From Entonaema liquescens (Eukaryota > Ascomycota > Sordariomycetes > Xylariales > Xylariaceae), in contig CADCSX010000002.1 in the NCBI GenBank assembly GCA_902805475.1, positions 1,488,001 to 1,552,000 of the forward strand: DNA of 64,000 nucleotides, written 5' to 3'. Below are positions 1 to 10,308 of this stretch, piece by piece. How positions within the stretch are numbered: the first letter of the stretch is position 1; the number at the start of each line of letters is the position of its first letter. The translations under genes were made by a program, and so were the position numbers. The notes beneath the pieces were generated by a model. It was not told where the DNA came from, ran no database searches, and saw nothing but the letters and a program-made list of their open reading frames with translations.

Positions 1-61
1 GTATGCAAAAGTCTAGCTTACATAACTTGAAAATCGATGCTACGCAACGATTTTATTTAAG

Positions 62-500
62 ATTGGTACGTACTCAGCACGTGTCAAGTCACGTGAACTA
101 TAGTTTCTTTGAAATTACGTAATAGTACGTACCGATCACGTGATAGCAAAGACTCACGTGATTACCTATTTGCGATTTAAATCGTAAATTGCTGTATAAG
201 CAAAACTTACCTATCACGTGACCCTGAAAGTAGGTAATGTTAGGTAATCGAGGGTACGTACCCATCACATGAAGCAATCGGCCACACGTGAGATTGACAA
301 ATACCCGATAATGGAGTACGTATTTTGACTCGTGATACCACGTGACATTACCTTACAGTACGTACCTGCCACGTGATACGGCCAGTTGGCTTACCTAATA
401 GGGTACGTACCTTATCATGTGATGGCCACCACGTGATACCATCGCACGACGTAGAAAGGTACGTACCTATCACGTGATCTAAGAGAGTCTGAGCCACGTG
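62..500. promoter_or_regulatory. Dense CACGTG / TACGTA palindrome array
   Basis: Eleven perfect CACGTG hexamers lie in about 420 bp, starting at 78, 90, 137, 155, 215, 285, 339, 370, 430, 471 and 495. Most are embedded in an A/CTCACGTGA-like context. They alternate with eight TACGTA palindromes, starting at 67, 116, 126, 255, 317, 359, 404 and 460; a ninth is at 734. A given hexamer is expected about once in 4 kb, so the density is not chance. CACGTG is the E-box bound by bHLH factors (Cbf1/Pho4 type in yeasts). No gene starts within 500 bp to the right, where the RIP block begins. The array could be a promoter or enhancer whose gene lies to the left of the window or was lost, a degenerate satellite, or a boundary element. 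The count is certain; the function is not known. Confidence 0.75.
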
Positions 501-563
501 ACTGTATGTGTGTTGTTGAAGGAGGAAAAAAAGGTCAGGTAATGGGTGAGGTGGGAGGTGCTG

Positions 564-944
564 TATATATAGCCAATTAGAATGCACAGACCAGTAGCCC
601 CTTAGATAATGGGGCTATTTGATTGGCTGTTGAGCAACGCTAAGGCCTACCTACCTATTGACGTAGCCGTGGCGCGTTAAATTTGACGTCTTTTAATTGG
701 TCCATAGTTAAAGGCGCCCACCCTTACTGGAGGTACGTACCTTGAAGGGTCCTATTTGATTGGTTATAGTCGCTTACTGTCAGTCCTGAGACCCCACAAT
801 ACGGGGCTGTGGTAGGATGCGCGCTATCTTATTGGGTAATTGATTAATCGATAGGACCGTGCTATGGATGCACGCAGTTTTATTGGCTAACCAATTGATT
901 TATGGGGTAACGTCAGCTCTAATCGATCCAAGCTACTTGATTGG
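564..944. promoter_or_regulatory. TATA element followed by a CCAAT-box cluster
   Basis: A TATATATAG element at 564-572 abuts a CCAAT box at 573-577. Further CCAAT pentamers, mostly as ATTGG on this strand, start at 622, 696, 759, 831, 882, 891 and 940, spaced roughly 50-75 bp apart. Several sit in a similar context (TTGATTGGCT or TTATTGGCTA), so they may be diverged copies of a short repeat. CCAAT is the site of the fungal CCAAT-binding (HAP) complex. No open reading frame of any size follows before the AT-rich block at about 1045. Regulatory use is inference. Confidence 0.5.
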
Positions 945-1059
945 CTAAACGCTATCTTATCCATATCTAATCTCTTATCTTATCAGTTTTGTTGCACACT
1001 GGTCCGTGCACTTTGGATTTTTAGAGCCCCACGGGTACGATTTTAGTAAAGAAAACCTT

Positions 1060-3530
1060 CTTATGTTTTTAACGATTTCGTGTAACATAACAAAGTTTTC
1101 TTAATAATTATAATTAAAAAAATAAAAATAGATTAAAATAAAATGTTTATAATTACGAAATAGTTATGATTTATTAACGTTTATAATATATAAACGTTTT
1201 TAAATTTTATAAGTTTTTATAAAAAATTTATTAAAAATTATTTAAAATTAATTATTTTATTAATAAATTTATTAAAAAGTAATAAATAATTTAATTTTAA
1301 ATTAAATAAAAAAGTAATAAAAATGTTTAAAATTTTAAAAAAAAAATTTATAAAAGTTTTTATATTTAAATATTTTAATATATAATTATTTATAAAATTA
1401 AAAACGAATATTTTATAATAAATAATTAAAATAATGTTATTTTAAAAATATAATGATAAATGATATTTTATAATGTTTACGTCGAGGAAATTATAAAAAG
1501 TTAAAATAAATTATATAATGTTTAATGCGAAAATATTAATAATAATTAATGTATTTAAAAAATAAAAATATTATTTAATTTATTTATTAAAAATGGTAAA
1601 AATAATTATTAATTATTTAAATTTATAATATTTAATAAATAAATTAAAATTAAATAATAAATAAATTTAATAAATAAAAAAATTAACAAATTTTAATTTT
1701 TAAATTATATATAAATTAAAGATTTTAAATTTAATTAATAATATATTACGGTAATTAAATTATATAAATATAAAAAAAAAAAATAAAATTAAATAAAATA
1801 TATTATTAAAATTTTAAAAGAAGTTTTAAAATAATTAAAAGATATTTTAATTAATAATTAATAATTTAAATATATATAAATAAAAAATAATTATAAAAAT
1901 ATATATTTTATTATTAAATATATATAATATTAGAAAAAAAATATTATTAAAATTTTTAAAAAAATTTAAAAATAATTAAAAGATTTTAATAATAATAAAT
2001 AATAATAACATAATTAAAATAAAAAATAAAAAAAATTAACCGATATTTTACGAATACGGGTATGTATTAACGATTTTAAAAAATATTAAAAATTTAAACG
2101 CACTATTTTTTAAAAAAATACGTAAAAAATAAATATTTAATAAATATATTTAATTAAAAATTTAATAATAATAAAAAAGCTACAATATAATTACATTATT
2201 TTAAATAAAAAAAAATAAATTATTAAAATTTAAAAATAAAATATATATTTCTTTAATGTTAAAAAAAAAAATATTATATAATTATTATAATATAACGTTA
2301 TTAAATTATTAAAAAATTATAAAAACAATTTAATAAATTATAAATTATTATTATTAAAATGGTTTAAAGAAAAATATAAAACATTATATAAATATTTATA
2401 TTATATGTTAAAAAATTAAAATATAAAAATATTTATTTTATAATAAATTAAATTTTTTATTTATATTTAACGGTTCGGGTAAAAAAATTTTATTTAATTT
2501 TATTATTAAATTATTAATGTTTTTAATATAAATAAAAAAAAATTACAATAATATATTAATAATTATTAATAAGTTTTTTAAATATATATTATATATATTT
2601 ATAATAAAAAAATTTATAATTTTAAATTTAATGAATATATTTTTCGAATATATTTTTAAATATATAAATTTATTAAAAGAAATTATTTTTAATAAAAAAT
2701 TATTATTTATAAATAAATTTTAATTAATATTTTACCATAAACTTACGGTAATCCAATAATTAAACATATTATTTCACTTATAAATAAATAAATAAATAAA
2801 ACATTAAAATTAAAATTTAAAATATTATTTATAAATTTTTTATAATTACGAATAAAACAATTAAATTAAAAAATTAATATTAATTAAATAAATATATAAT
2901 ATTTTAATATATTTAACATATAAATAAATTTTAATATATATTTATATAAGTTTTTAATTTAAAAGTTTTATTAATTTAATAACGTTGCGATTTGGAAAAA
3001 ATGCGTAAAAAAGTATAAAAATAATTAAAAAAATATACGAAATAAAATTTATTACAATTAAATTACTTAAAACATTAAATAAAATATATATAAAATGGTA
3101 CAATAAAAAATAATTTAAATAAATATTTAAAAAAAAAGATAAAATTTTAATATTTATAAAATATATAAATTAAAAACAATTTAATAAAAAGTTAATAAAT
3201 AAATATTTAAATTTATTTAAAATAATTAAAATAATAAAAAAATATAATATAATTTATAAATTAAAATTATTTATATATTATAAAATATATAATATATTTA
3301 ATGTAAATTATTTAAAATTATATATTAAAAAATTTAATAAAAAATTAACGAAACAATTAATTATATTAATAAATAACGATAAATTTATTATAAAAACAAT
3401 TTTAAAATATAAAAAATTAAAGAAAAATAAGTAGTATTTAATTAAATAATTAAGTTATAATAATATTAATAATTTTTAAAAAAAAATTAAAAATATTTCG
3501 GAAAAATTAAAAATTATATATAAATAAAAA
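1060..3530 (+). mobile_element. RIP-degraded Ty3/gypsy chromodomain retroelement, 5'-truncated in reverse transcriptase
   Basis: The stretch is almost pure A/T and is full of in-frame stops, but one reading frame (codons starting at positions divisible by 3) retains Ty3/gypsy polyprotein landmarks in the right order. Near 1183-1260 there is the reverse transcriptase/RNase H junction, a relic of the FLGFxNFYRRFI motif. Near 2343-2420 is the integrase zinc-finger end, a relic of YYWPG followed by a CxxC remnant. Near 2490-2735 is the integrase core, read as YNNILIIINKF, the RIP derivative of the usual YDxILVxVDRF. Near 2770-2830 is the HPQTDGQTER relic with L, stop, I, N, K replacements. Near 3250-3330 is the IHxVFHVSxLKPY linker relic. 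Near 3375-3510 is a chromodomain relic (YLVKWxGY, with tryptophans turned to stops). Every substitution fits C-to-T or G-to-A. The N-terminal half of reverse transcriptase, protease and gag are absent from this frame on the left. The element cannot be functional. Confidence 0.85.
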
Positions 3531-5984
3531 TTACGAAATAAAAAAAAAATTATAAGAATTTAACATTAACGTTAATTTTTAATGTTAATTAATAAACTTG
3601 TTATAAATTAATTATTATTTAAAAAAAAAACGAGAAAATTTTCTTTAATTTCGAAATTAAAATTTTATTTTTCGAGGTTATGATTTTATAAAAAATTAAT
3701 TATAAAATTACGTATAAAAAAGATATTATTTATTATAATATAAAAATAAATAAAATAATTAAAAATGTTACGTATTTTATTTAAAATAAATATGTTATAA
3801 ACGAGTTGCAATTTCGTTTTTTTAATAATTTTAATTAAATGTTTTTCGTGGTTTAATTTTATAACGTAATAATTTTATTTCGCATAAATATTATTTTCGT
3901 TTCGCGTTTATTTTACGATATTTAAAACCTTTTTTAAGTTATTTTAAATTTAGATAATAACATTTTAAAAAAGTTAATAAAAAATAAATAAAAGTAAAAA
4001 AATTAAAATTGTAAATTTATTAAATAAAAATTAAAATATTATTTAATAATTAATTATATTTTTTTAATAATTTTTTTAATTTTATTATAAATAAAATTAT
4101 AAATTTTTTTTATTTTATTATAATGTTGATATTTAATTAAAATATTTAAATAATAACGGGTTAATAAAAAACGAAAGTAAATAAAAAAATAAATATATTA
4201 ATAACGAATATATAATATATTTTTTTAACATTAAGTTTTTAATAAATGTATACGTAATAATAACGTTAATAAGTTATTAAATATAATTGATTAAATATAA
4301 TAAAAATAATATAAAAAAAAAAAAAAATAAAATTAAAATAAAAAAAATAATAAAATAATTACGTATTAAATATTATATTTATATAAAATAAATATATTTA
4401 TAAAATAAAAAATTTATTATAAAATAATATAATTTATTCCCGAAATGAAAAAAATAAATAATAACATAAATTTATTTTTAACAAAATAATTATTTATTAA
4501 TTATAAATTATAAATAATGTATAAAATAATATAAAATATAAAAATGTTAAAAAAAAATTAATGAAAAATACTTTAATTATTATTTAATCCGTTAATTTTA
4601 CCATTGGTTTTTATATTAATATTTTCGTTAGAATTATTATTACCGTTTTTAATTTTATTATTACTTTTTATTTAAAGTATATTTTAATATTATAAAATAA
4701 TAAATTAATAAATAAATTAAATAAAATAATAATAAAATATTTATTAATAATTTTTTTATACGTAATAAAAAATTAATTTAAAAAATTAATTATTATTTAT
4801 TAAATAATTAATAAAATTTTAAAAATATAATTAATTTATTTAATCGTTTAAATAATTTATTTTATAATTTAAATTATATAATTTTAAAATAATAAATAAT
4901 ATTTTTAATTTTTTATTGTTTTTTTATTAATAATTTTAATAAAATAAATAATAAAAAGTTATTTTTTATTTTTTTTATTTTAAAAAACTTTTTTTATTTA
5001 AATTTAAATGTTATAAATTTTTAATTATTAAATAACAAATTAATTATAAATTAATAAATAATATATAAAAGTAAATTTATAATAATAATATTATTATACA
5101 TATTTAAAAAACATTAAAAATTTATTTTATAAAATTTTAAAATATTAATAAATTAATAAAATATATAAGTAAATAAAATAAAAAAAAAATAAAAAAAAAA
5201 TTACATTATTATAAATTTTATTTTAATAATAATAATAAATATATTTAATTAATATAGTTATTTAATAAATTAATAACCATTATTTAAAAAATAAAAAAAT
5301 ACGTTAAATATATAATTATTTTTTTTATAATAATATAATAATTGTTTTTTTTAATTTTTTTAAATTATAAAAAAAATTAAATAACGATAATAAAAAATAA
5401 AGTAAAAAGTTATAATAATAATATAAATAATAAAGTAATAATTACATTAATATTAAAAATAATAAATAAAAAATAATAATAAAAAAAATAATATAATTAT
5501 TATTAAAAAATAATATAAAAAAAATAATAGAAAAGAAATGGTAATATATATATAAAAAATTAATATTAAAAATAAAAAAATTACGAAATAATTTATGCCG
5601 TTTTTACGAAATTTTTATAAAAAATGTAAATATTTTATTTAAATTTATTAAATATTTCCGATATTATTATAATTATTTTATAATAATAAAAATAATATAT
5701 TATTTTTAAAAATAAAAATATTTAAAAAAAAAAAACTTTATTAAAAATTTAAAAATAATTAATTAAAATTAAAAATAAATTTATAATATATATTATATAT
5801 AAAAAACGTTTCACGCTTTCGCTATTAATTAAAAAGTTAAATGTTAATAAATCACTATTACTATTTATTACCATATAATAGCTACGTTATTATTTCTTAT
5901 ATTCACTTTACGTATGACCTTACTCACGGGCTCATCTTTAACAATTATTATTTAGAATAAACATTAATATACAAGCTTATAATC
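3531..5984. other. AT-rich RIP-like block, content not identified
   Basis: This is a continuation of the AT-rich block. 3560-3970 is slightly less degraded and keeps more CpG; it may be the 3' non-coding part or LTR of the retroelement, but I could not pair it with a second LTR. From about 3990 to 5800 the composition is again nearly all A/T with long poly-A and poly-T runs. On the minus strand near 4560-4680 there is a faint Asn/Lys-rich frame, as expected from a RIPped acidic coding tail, but I cannot name it. Base composition recovers between about 5800 and 5990. No gene or RNA is supported here. Confidence 0.6.
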
Positions 5985-6571
5985 TCAATTAAAGACAAGT
6001 GAACCAGATATATCAATACTCACCAAGCTTAGGTCAACACCTGCAGCCGCTCGCACTTCCCAGACAGTCCTGTCGCGATCTCCTAAATTGGTCACCTCGT
6101 TATCCTCTACTTTGCGGATAGTCGCAATGACCGTGCCGTCGACACTGACGGTCGTAGTCAGCGCCGCACGGTTGTTCTGCCGCATCATAACCAGGACTTC
6201 CTCTCCTGCCCGGGTGCGCACGGTAGCGTCGATAGAAGAGTGCTCGCGAGTGATCTGAGACTTGTGCACGAGCGAGCAGAGCTTCTCGCCGTTGGGCTTC
6301 TCGACTGTCCACCCGTTTTTGATGTCGATGTTGTTGTGGCGGAAGTCGAATATGTGAGCGTCGGCGCTGTCGAAGACCTTCCGCCGCCAACTCCATGATG
6401 TACCGATTCTCGAGCCCTCAACTCGGAACATAGGCTGTCCGGCACTGTCCGTAGCAGTGACCTTTTGAATATTCTGTCATGGCAGTATACCTTTAAACTA
6501 GTCTCCTGTGATGAGACGTAATTGTCGAGGATGTTGACTGGCGGGTTGGGAGTTTGTAGTGGCGCCTCCAT
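5985..6571 (-). CDS. LURP-one-related (tubby-like fold) protein, frameshifted and 3'-eroded
   Basis: Read on the minus strand, an N-terminal part from 6571 (MEAPLQTPNPPVNILDNYVS) is followed by a body starting near 6460 with GQPMFRVEG and then VDGTVIATI, VWEVRAAAGVDLSL. This is the order seen in LURP-one-related/DUF567 proteins, which adopt the tubby-like C2 beta-barrel fold; their molecular role in fungi is unclear. The two parts are in different frames. They join cleanly if one A is restored in the AAAA run at 6463-6466 (minus-strand TTCAAAAGG), giving a continuous family-length segment. The C-terminal hydrophobic helix expected after GVDLSL is missing. A good donor (GTGAGT at 6018-6023) exists, but the only acceptor I see leads to a four-codon exon ending at 5924. 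The gene borders the RIP block, so a pseudogene is likely; a sequence error at the A-run is also possible. Confidence 0.6.
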
Positions 6572-7366
6572 TTTGCTTGCTTTAGGAGTAACTGTAGGGA
6601 ATCCGTGTAAAGGATAGATGGGACTTATAGATTATTTGAGCTGTCTGTTAACTCGTAGTCCTCCGACGTTAAATTTATAGTCACGCTAGAATCGGGCAGT
6701 GTAGGCTTCAAATGGTATGCGCCGCAAAAACGTGGGGCGCATCTTGACGTTGACAAGCTACGCCACGCGCCGATCTGGCAAGGGGCTATATACACAATAT
6801 ACGATCGTAGTCCATACCGTCTATTATCACCTAGGTGCGTGTCATGCGAAACGCGGGGGTATTTCCGTTTTTTGGAGGTTTATCATAGGCCAGCAAGCGA
6901 ATCCTTCTTGAATTTACTGAAGGACGCGTCAGAGATACCTGGTATGATGAGTCTCTAATATGTACGTCTAGGTAGTATCATAACGCATTTCGTACCTAAA
7001 TAATCTTATATCTCGAATGGAGAACATGACGAACTCAAATCCAAACACTGAACGATGGTTGCTGGTGTGGTACCATTTTTCTATCTTTCATCTCTATTTA
7101 TAAAACAGTCAGCCACGAGGGAAAGGCGGTTCGATGGATGCCTTCATATATACCTATAGGTGTACACCTATCACCGCAAGTAACTACAAGTTCAGTTTGT
7201 CGTAATGTTCCGTGCCATTGATTATGGCTACATGTTACTTGTCGCAGACAAGAAATATATAATATCATAGATGGTCGTGTCCCGCATCTAACCATCTATT
7301 CTTGTCTGCCGCCAACACCGGCTTTTCTGTGTAAAAACCATGATCGTAGCCTGAGATACTAAATTT
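6572..7366. other. Intergenic, nothing supported
   Basis: Short open frames occur here but have no recognisable domain, splice structure or codon pattern. The right part holds the 3' flank of the zinc-finger gene. Confidence 0.6.
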
Positions 7367-9818
7367 CTAAAGGTGGCTAACCGGCGCTAAAGTCCCATCG
7401 TTTTCAAACCCAGCGCCGAAAGTAGCATCCCAATTATATGAATTAGCGAACCTTGTCTCGCTATCATTTTGACCAAATAGCTGATCATCAAAGTGCTGTG
7501 GCATGAAATCCGATGGTAAACCCAGAGGCCCATAAGATGTAGGTTCCTGAGGGCCGGTATCAAGACTTATCTGATTATTGGATAAATCTTGACATTGAGC
7601 CGCATCCGCTATGACTTGACTTTTGGTTAGCGAAGCCTGGAGCTGAACATCGGTGATTGACTCCCAATCAAACCCCGTATGGTTGAGTTCATTTGATATA
7701 GTGTGATCCTGTACTTCATTTACATCTTGCTCCTGATTTTGCGTCCCCCTATCCTGGCTTATGTGAGATAATGTGCCATATCCGGAATCGCAATCATTCC
7801 CGCTTAAAGACGACAACCCGGATCTTTTAGGCATCTCGGGATGGTCGTGGATGGGTCTGGTGTCGTCGTATCTTCGGAGTATCTGGGGTATAGCTTGCTG
7901 GAATAAGGTCTGTGAGAAGGCTAGCACCTCATCCTGATGGGGCATTAAATCAGGTGTAATGTGTTCTCGAGCCGCCCGCTCCACAATTTGAAGCCCATCT
8001 GTCGCCATGAACTTCTGGAATGATAATAATTCGGAAGATAAATCATTTTCCAAGTATGGGCTGTCTGGATGCGGTTGATCCGGGAATAATATGGTGTAAA
8101 TTGCGTACCACTGTTCTGGCTTTGAGAGCTGCTTATCGGAGCGACGTTCGAGTTGCTTCTGTTGAACCGAAGTTACGCCCTCCAGCTCTACTTTTGGTCG
8201 TGAGGAACAATTCCGGCTTTGAATGTGGCTTTCAAATCCATCTTCCTCTCGAAATACTTCCCAGCATACGGGACAGTAGGGTGGCCTCTCATGGTAACGA
8301 CGAAGGTGCTGTTTTACCCTAGAAATATCCCTTAAGATATACTGACAGCATTTGCGATAGGATAGGGGCTTCCATTTAGAGAATGGACATGCCCAAAAGG
8401 TTGGTTGACCTTCGATGGGACGGTCCAGGTGGGGTCTCTTGTTTGGATATTTGTCTTCATCACCTCTATCTCCTTCATCGTCTGATTGATTCTGGTTACT
8501 GTCCTTGCGTCTCCTCTTGTTACGCGACGAGGTGGTTGGGTCTTTGCCAATGGATTCGTCCTGTTTCTGGGCTGCATCGCGACCTTGAGGATGTGAGGCC
8601 ATATTTCCGGAAGGGGCTTCATTCGGCCGGTGTCTCAACAGGCGGGACTGCCCGAAGAATGTTTCTAACAACTTCTCTAGTATTGCCGGCTTAAGTGGCT
8701 GGAGAACGCCATGATCCACCCCGTTATATTCTTCTTCAAAATCGCTTGAGTTCGTTGAGTCATATTCCGTTACATTGCTGGAGTTGCCTAAGCTTGAGGG
8801 ATGTGAACTAATGAATGTGCTTGGAAAGGGACTTGACATGGAATTGTTGATATGATTTTCGGGAGTTTCGCCAGAAAGTTCAATGCCAGGGCCGTCCTCT
8901 ATGGGAACATCTTGTTGTTTGAAGTATGAATCCTCCATTTCCTTACTCTCCATGTCAGGATTCCATCCTGTTATTCATGGGAGAGTGAATTAGATAGCTT
9001 TCTTTTGGACATATTGCTAAGAAAAGAGCATTGTACATACTTGGGCTCAGGTCTCCGTGTGTAGTTGAAGTAGATGCCGCCTGCCTCTGAAGATTCGTCG
9101 AGGTCAACCTAGAGAGGGGCGTATCCTTACTCGAGGACATGCCAAGCCCATGATCTACTTCACGTATTGATGTGAATGGAACGAGCCCATTGATAGTCTT
9201 CAATGCCCCTGGACGGGAGTAGTCGGCTTTGTTTGGAATTAACATGGTAAGCGACTGGTCTGTGTCCTCCCAGGAGGGTGAGACGCGATGGGATTGGAAA
9301 GAAACATAATCGTCGCGGGGTCCATAGAAGGAGAGTCCAGAAACCCCAGGGTCCTCAGATAATATAGGCTCTTTGGAAGATTCGAACATATCGAGTGGCG
9401 TTACTGCTCGACACATACTCGATGAGCTTTCCTGTGTTTCTGTAGTTACTGACGGGAGACTGAGACCGTTTAACGAAGAAAATGAGTCGTCCCTTTTGGA
9501 TGACGACAATGAATCGTCTGATGTGAAACTCTGTTCTTCTGGTTGGGCGAGGACTCTACTGTATATCTGACGAGCCTTTGCACCAACTTCAACTGCGCTA
9601 GAAGCATCACGAGAACCCTGGTGTTGATGTCCATTTTGGCTATTTGCTGAACTCGCTGTTAGGGAAACCTGCTTTAAGAAGATTGGATCATTGGTGCGCA
9701 ATGGGGGCTCAGAGTAGAAGTTCATGTTGTAGTCCAACCTAGAGCCATGGGTAACGTCACGGGCTTCATCCGTTTCCAATGACGGCCAATTCGCTCCCGA
9801 AGCATGGTTCGCATCCAT
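7367..9818 (-). CDS. C2H2-type zinc-finger nuclear protein
   Basis: Two exons, complement(7367..8967, 9041..9818), with a 73-nt intron whose removal fuses the frames through an AGA codon, give 792 aa. The Ser-rich N-terminal half is unremarkable. A basic patch (NKRRRK, about residue 410) precedes an atypical zinc-binding region at about 453-515. That region starts CPFSKWKPLSYRKC, continues with VKQHLRRYH and CPVCWEVF, and ends with HIQSRNC. After it comes a segment with EGVTSVQQKQL and a conserved EQWYAIYTILFP motif. This layout is shared by a large family of uncharacterised fungal C2H2 proteins, presumed nuclear regulators. The C-terminal region is acidic and Gln/Asn-rich and could be an activation domain. 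Target genes cannot be inferred. The start at 9818 is the first ATG of the long upstream exon. Confidence 0.85.
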
Positions 9819-10308
9819 TTTTAAGAGTTTATCAAATTCAACAAGGTCCTAGATCAAAATGAGGGATTGAGATATTCAACGGCTTGTCGCATAGCTTGCT
9901 ACTTGAAGACTTCTTGGAAAGGGGTTCTGTGGAATATAATTGTACTAGAACGGTAACGCACAGTTGTGTGAAAGGGCTTGGTGTGCTCCAAAATGGGGGC
10001 GGTTGTGTGTCTGATATGCATGCGTGCCCATACTCACCAATCAATGGAGTAGATGATCGCAATCGGCTTAGGACGGAGTAATCGATGGATTTACCTATTC
10101 GACTATAGATGGTTGGAATTGGGGTCGGGTTTCAGACTCGAACAATTCAGCCAGTTTAATCATAAATTATATCTGCGTGTCGAAACAGACCTGGTAGTCA
10201 CATTTGCTGCGAAATTTTCTCTGCTGTGCTTCTAGGAAGTTATAAGAAGTTAAGAGCACAAAGATGAAACCAGACGTATTGGTTGGATATGAGAGCCTCC
10301 GTAGATTC
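9819..10308. other. Intergenic, upstream region of the zinc-finger gene
   Basis: This is the 5' region of the zinc-finger gene and the 3' flank of the beta-galactosidase gene. Small open frames overlap on both strands, but none is supported. Confidence 0.55.

Noticed and set aside
2455..2500. Apparent Walker A-like NGSGKK, suggesting a Helitron helicase
   Set aside because: The same frame continues into an integrase core and chromodomain, and the spacing does not fit a P-loop; it is the integrase N-terminal linker altered by RIP.
6484..6500. A 17-nt GT...AG segment in the LURP-one-related gene as an intron
   Set aside because: Far below the minimum fungal intron size; a one-base deletion in the A-run explains the frame better.
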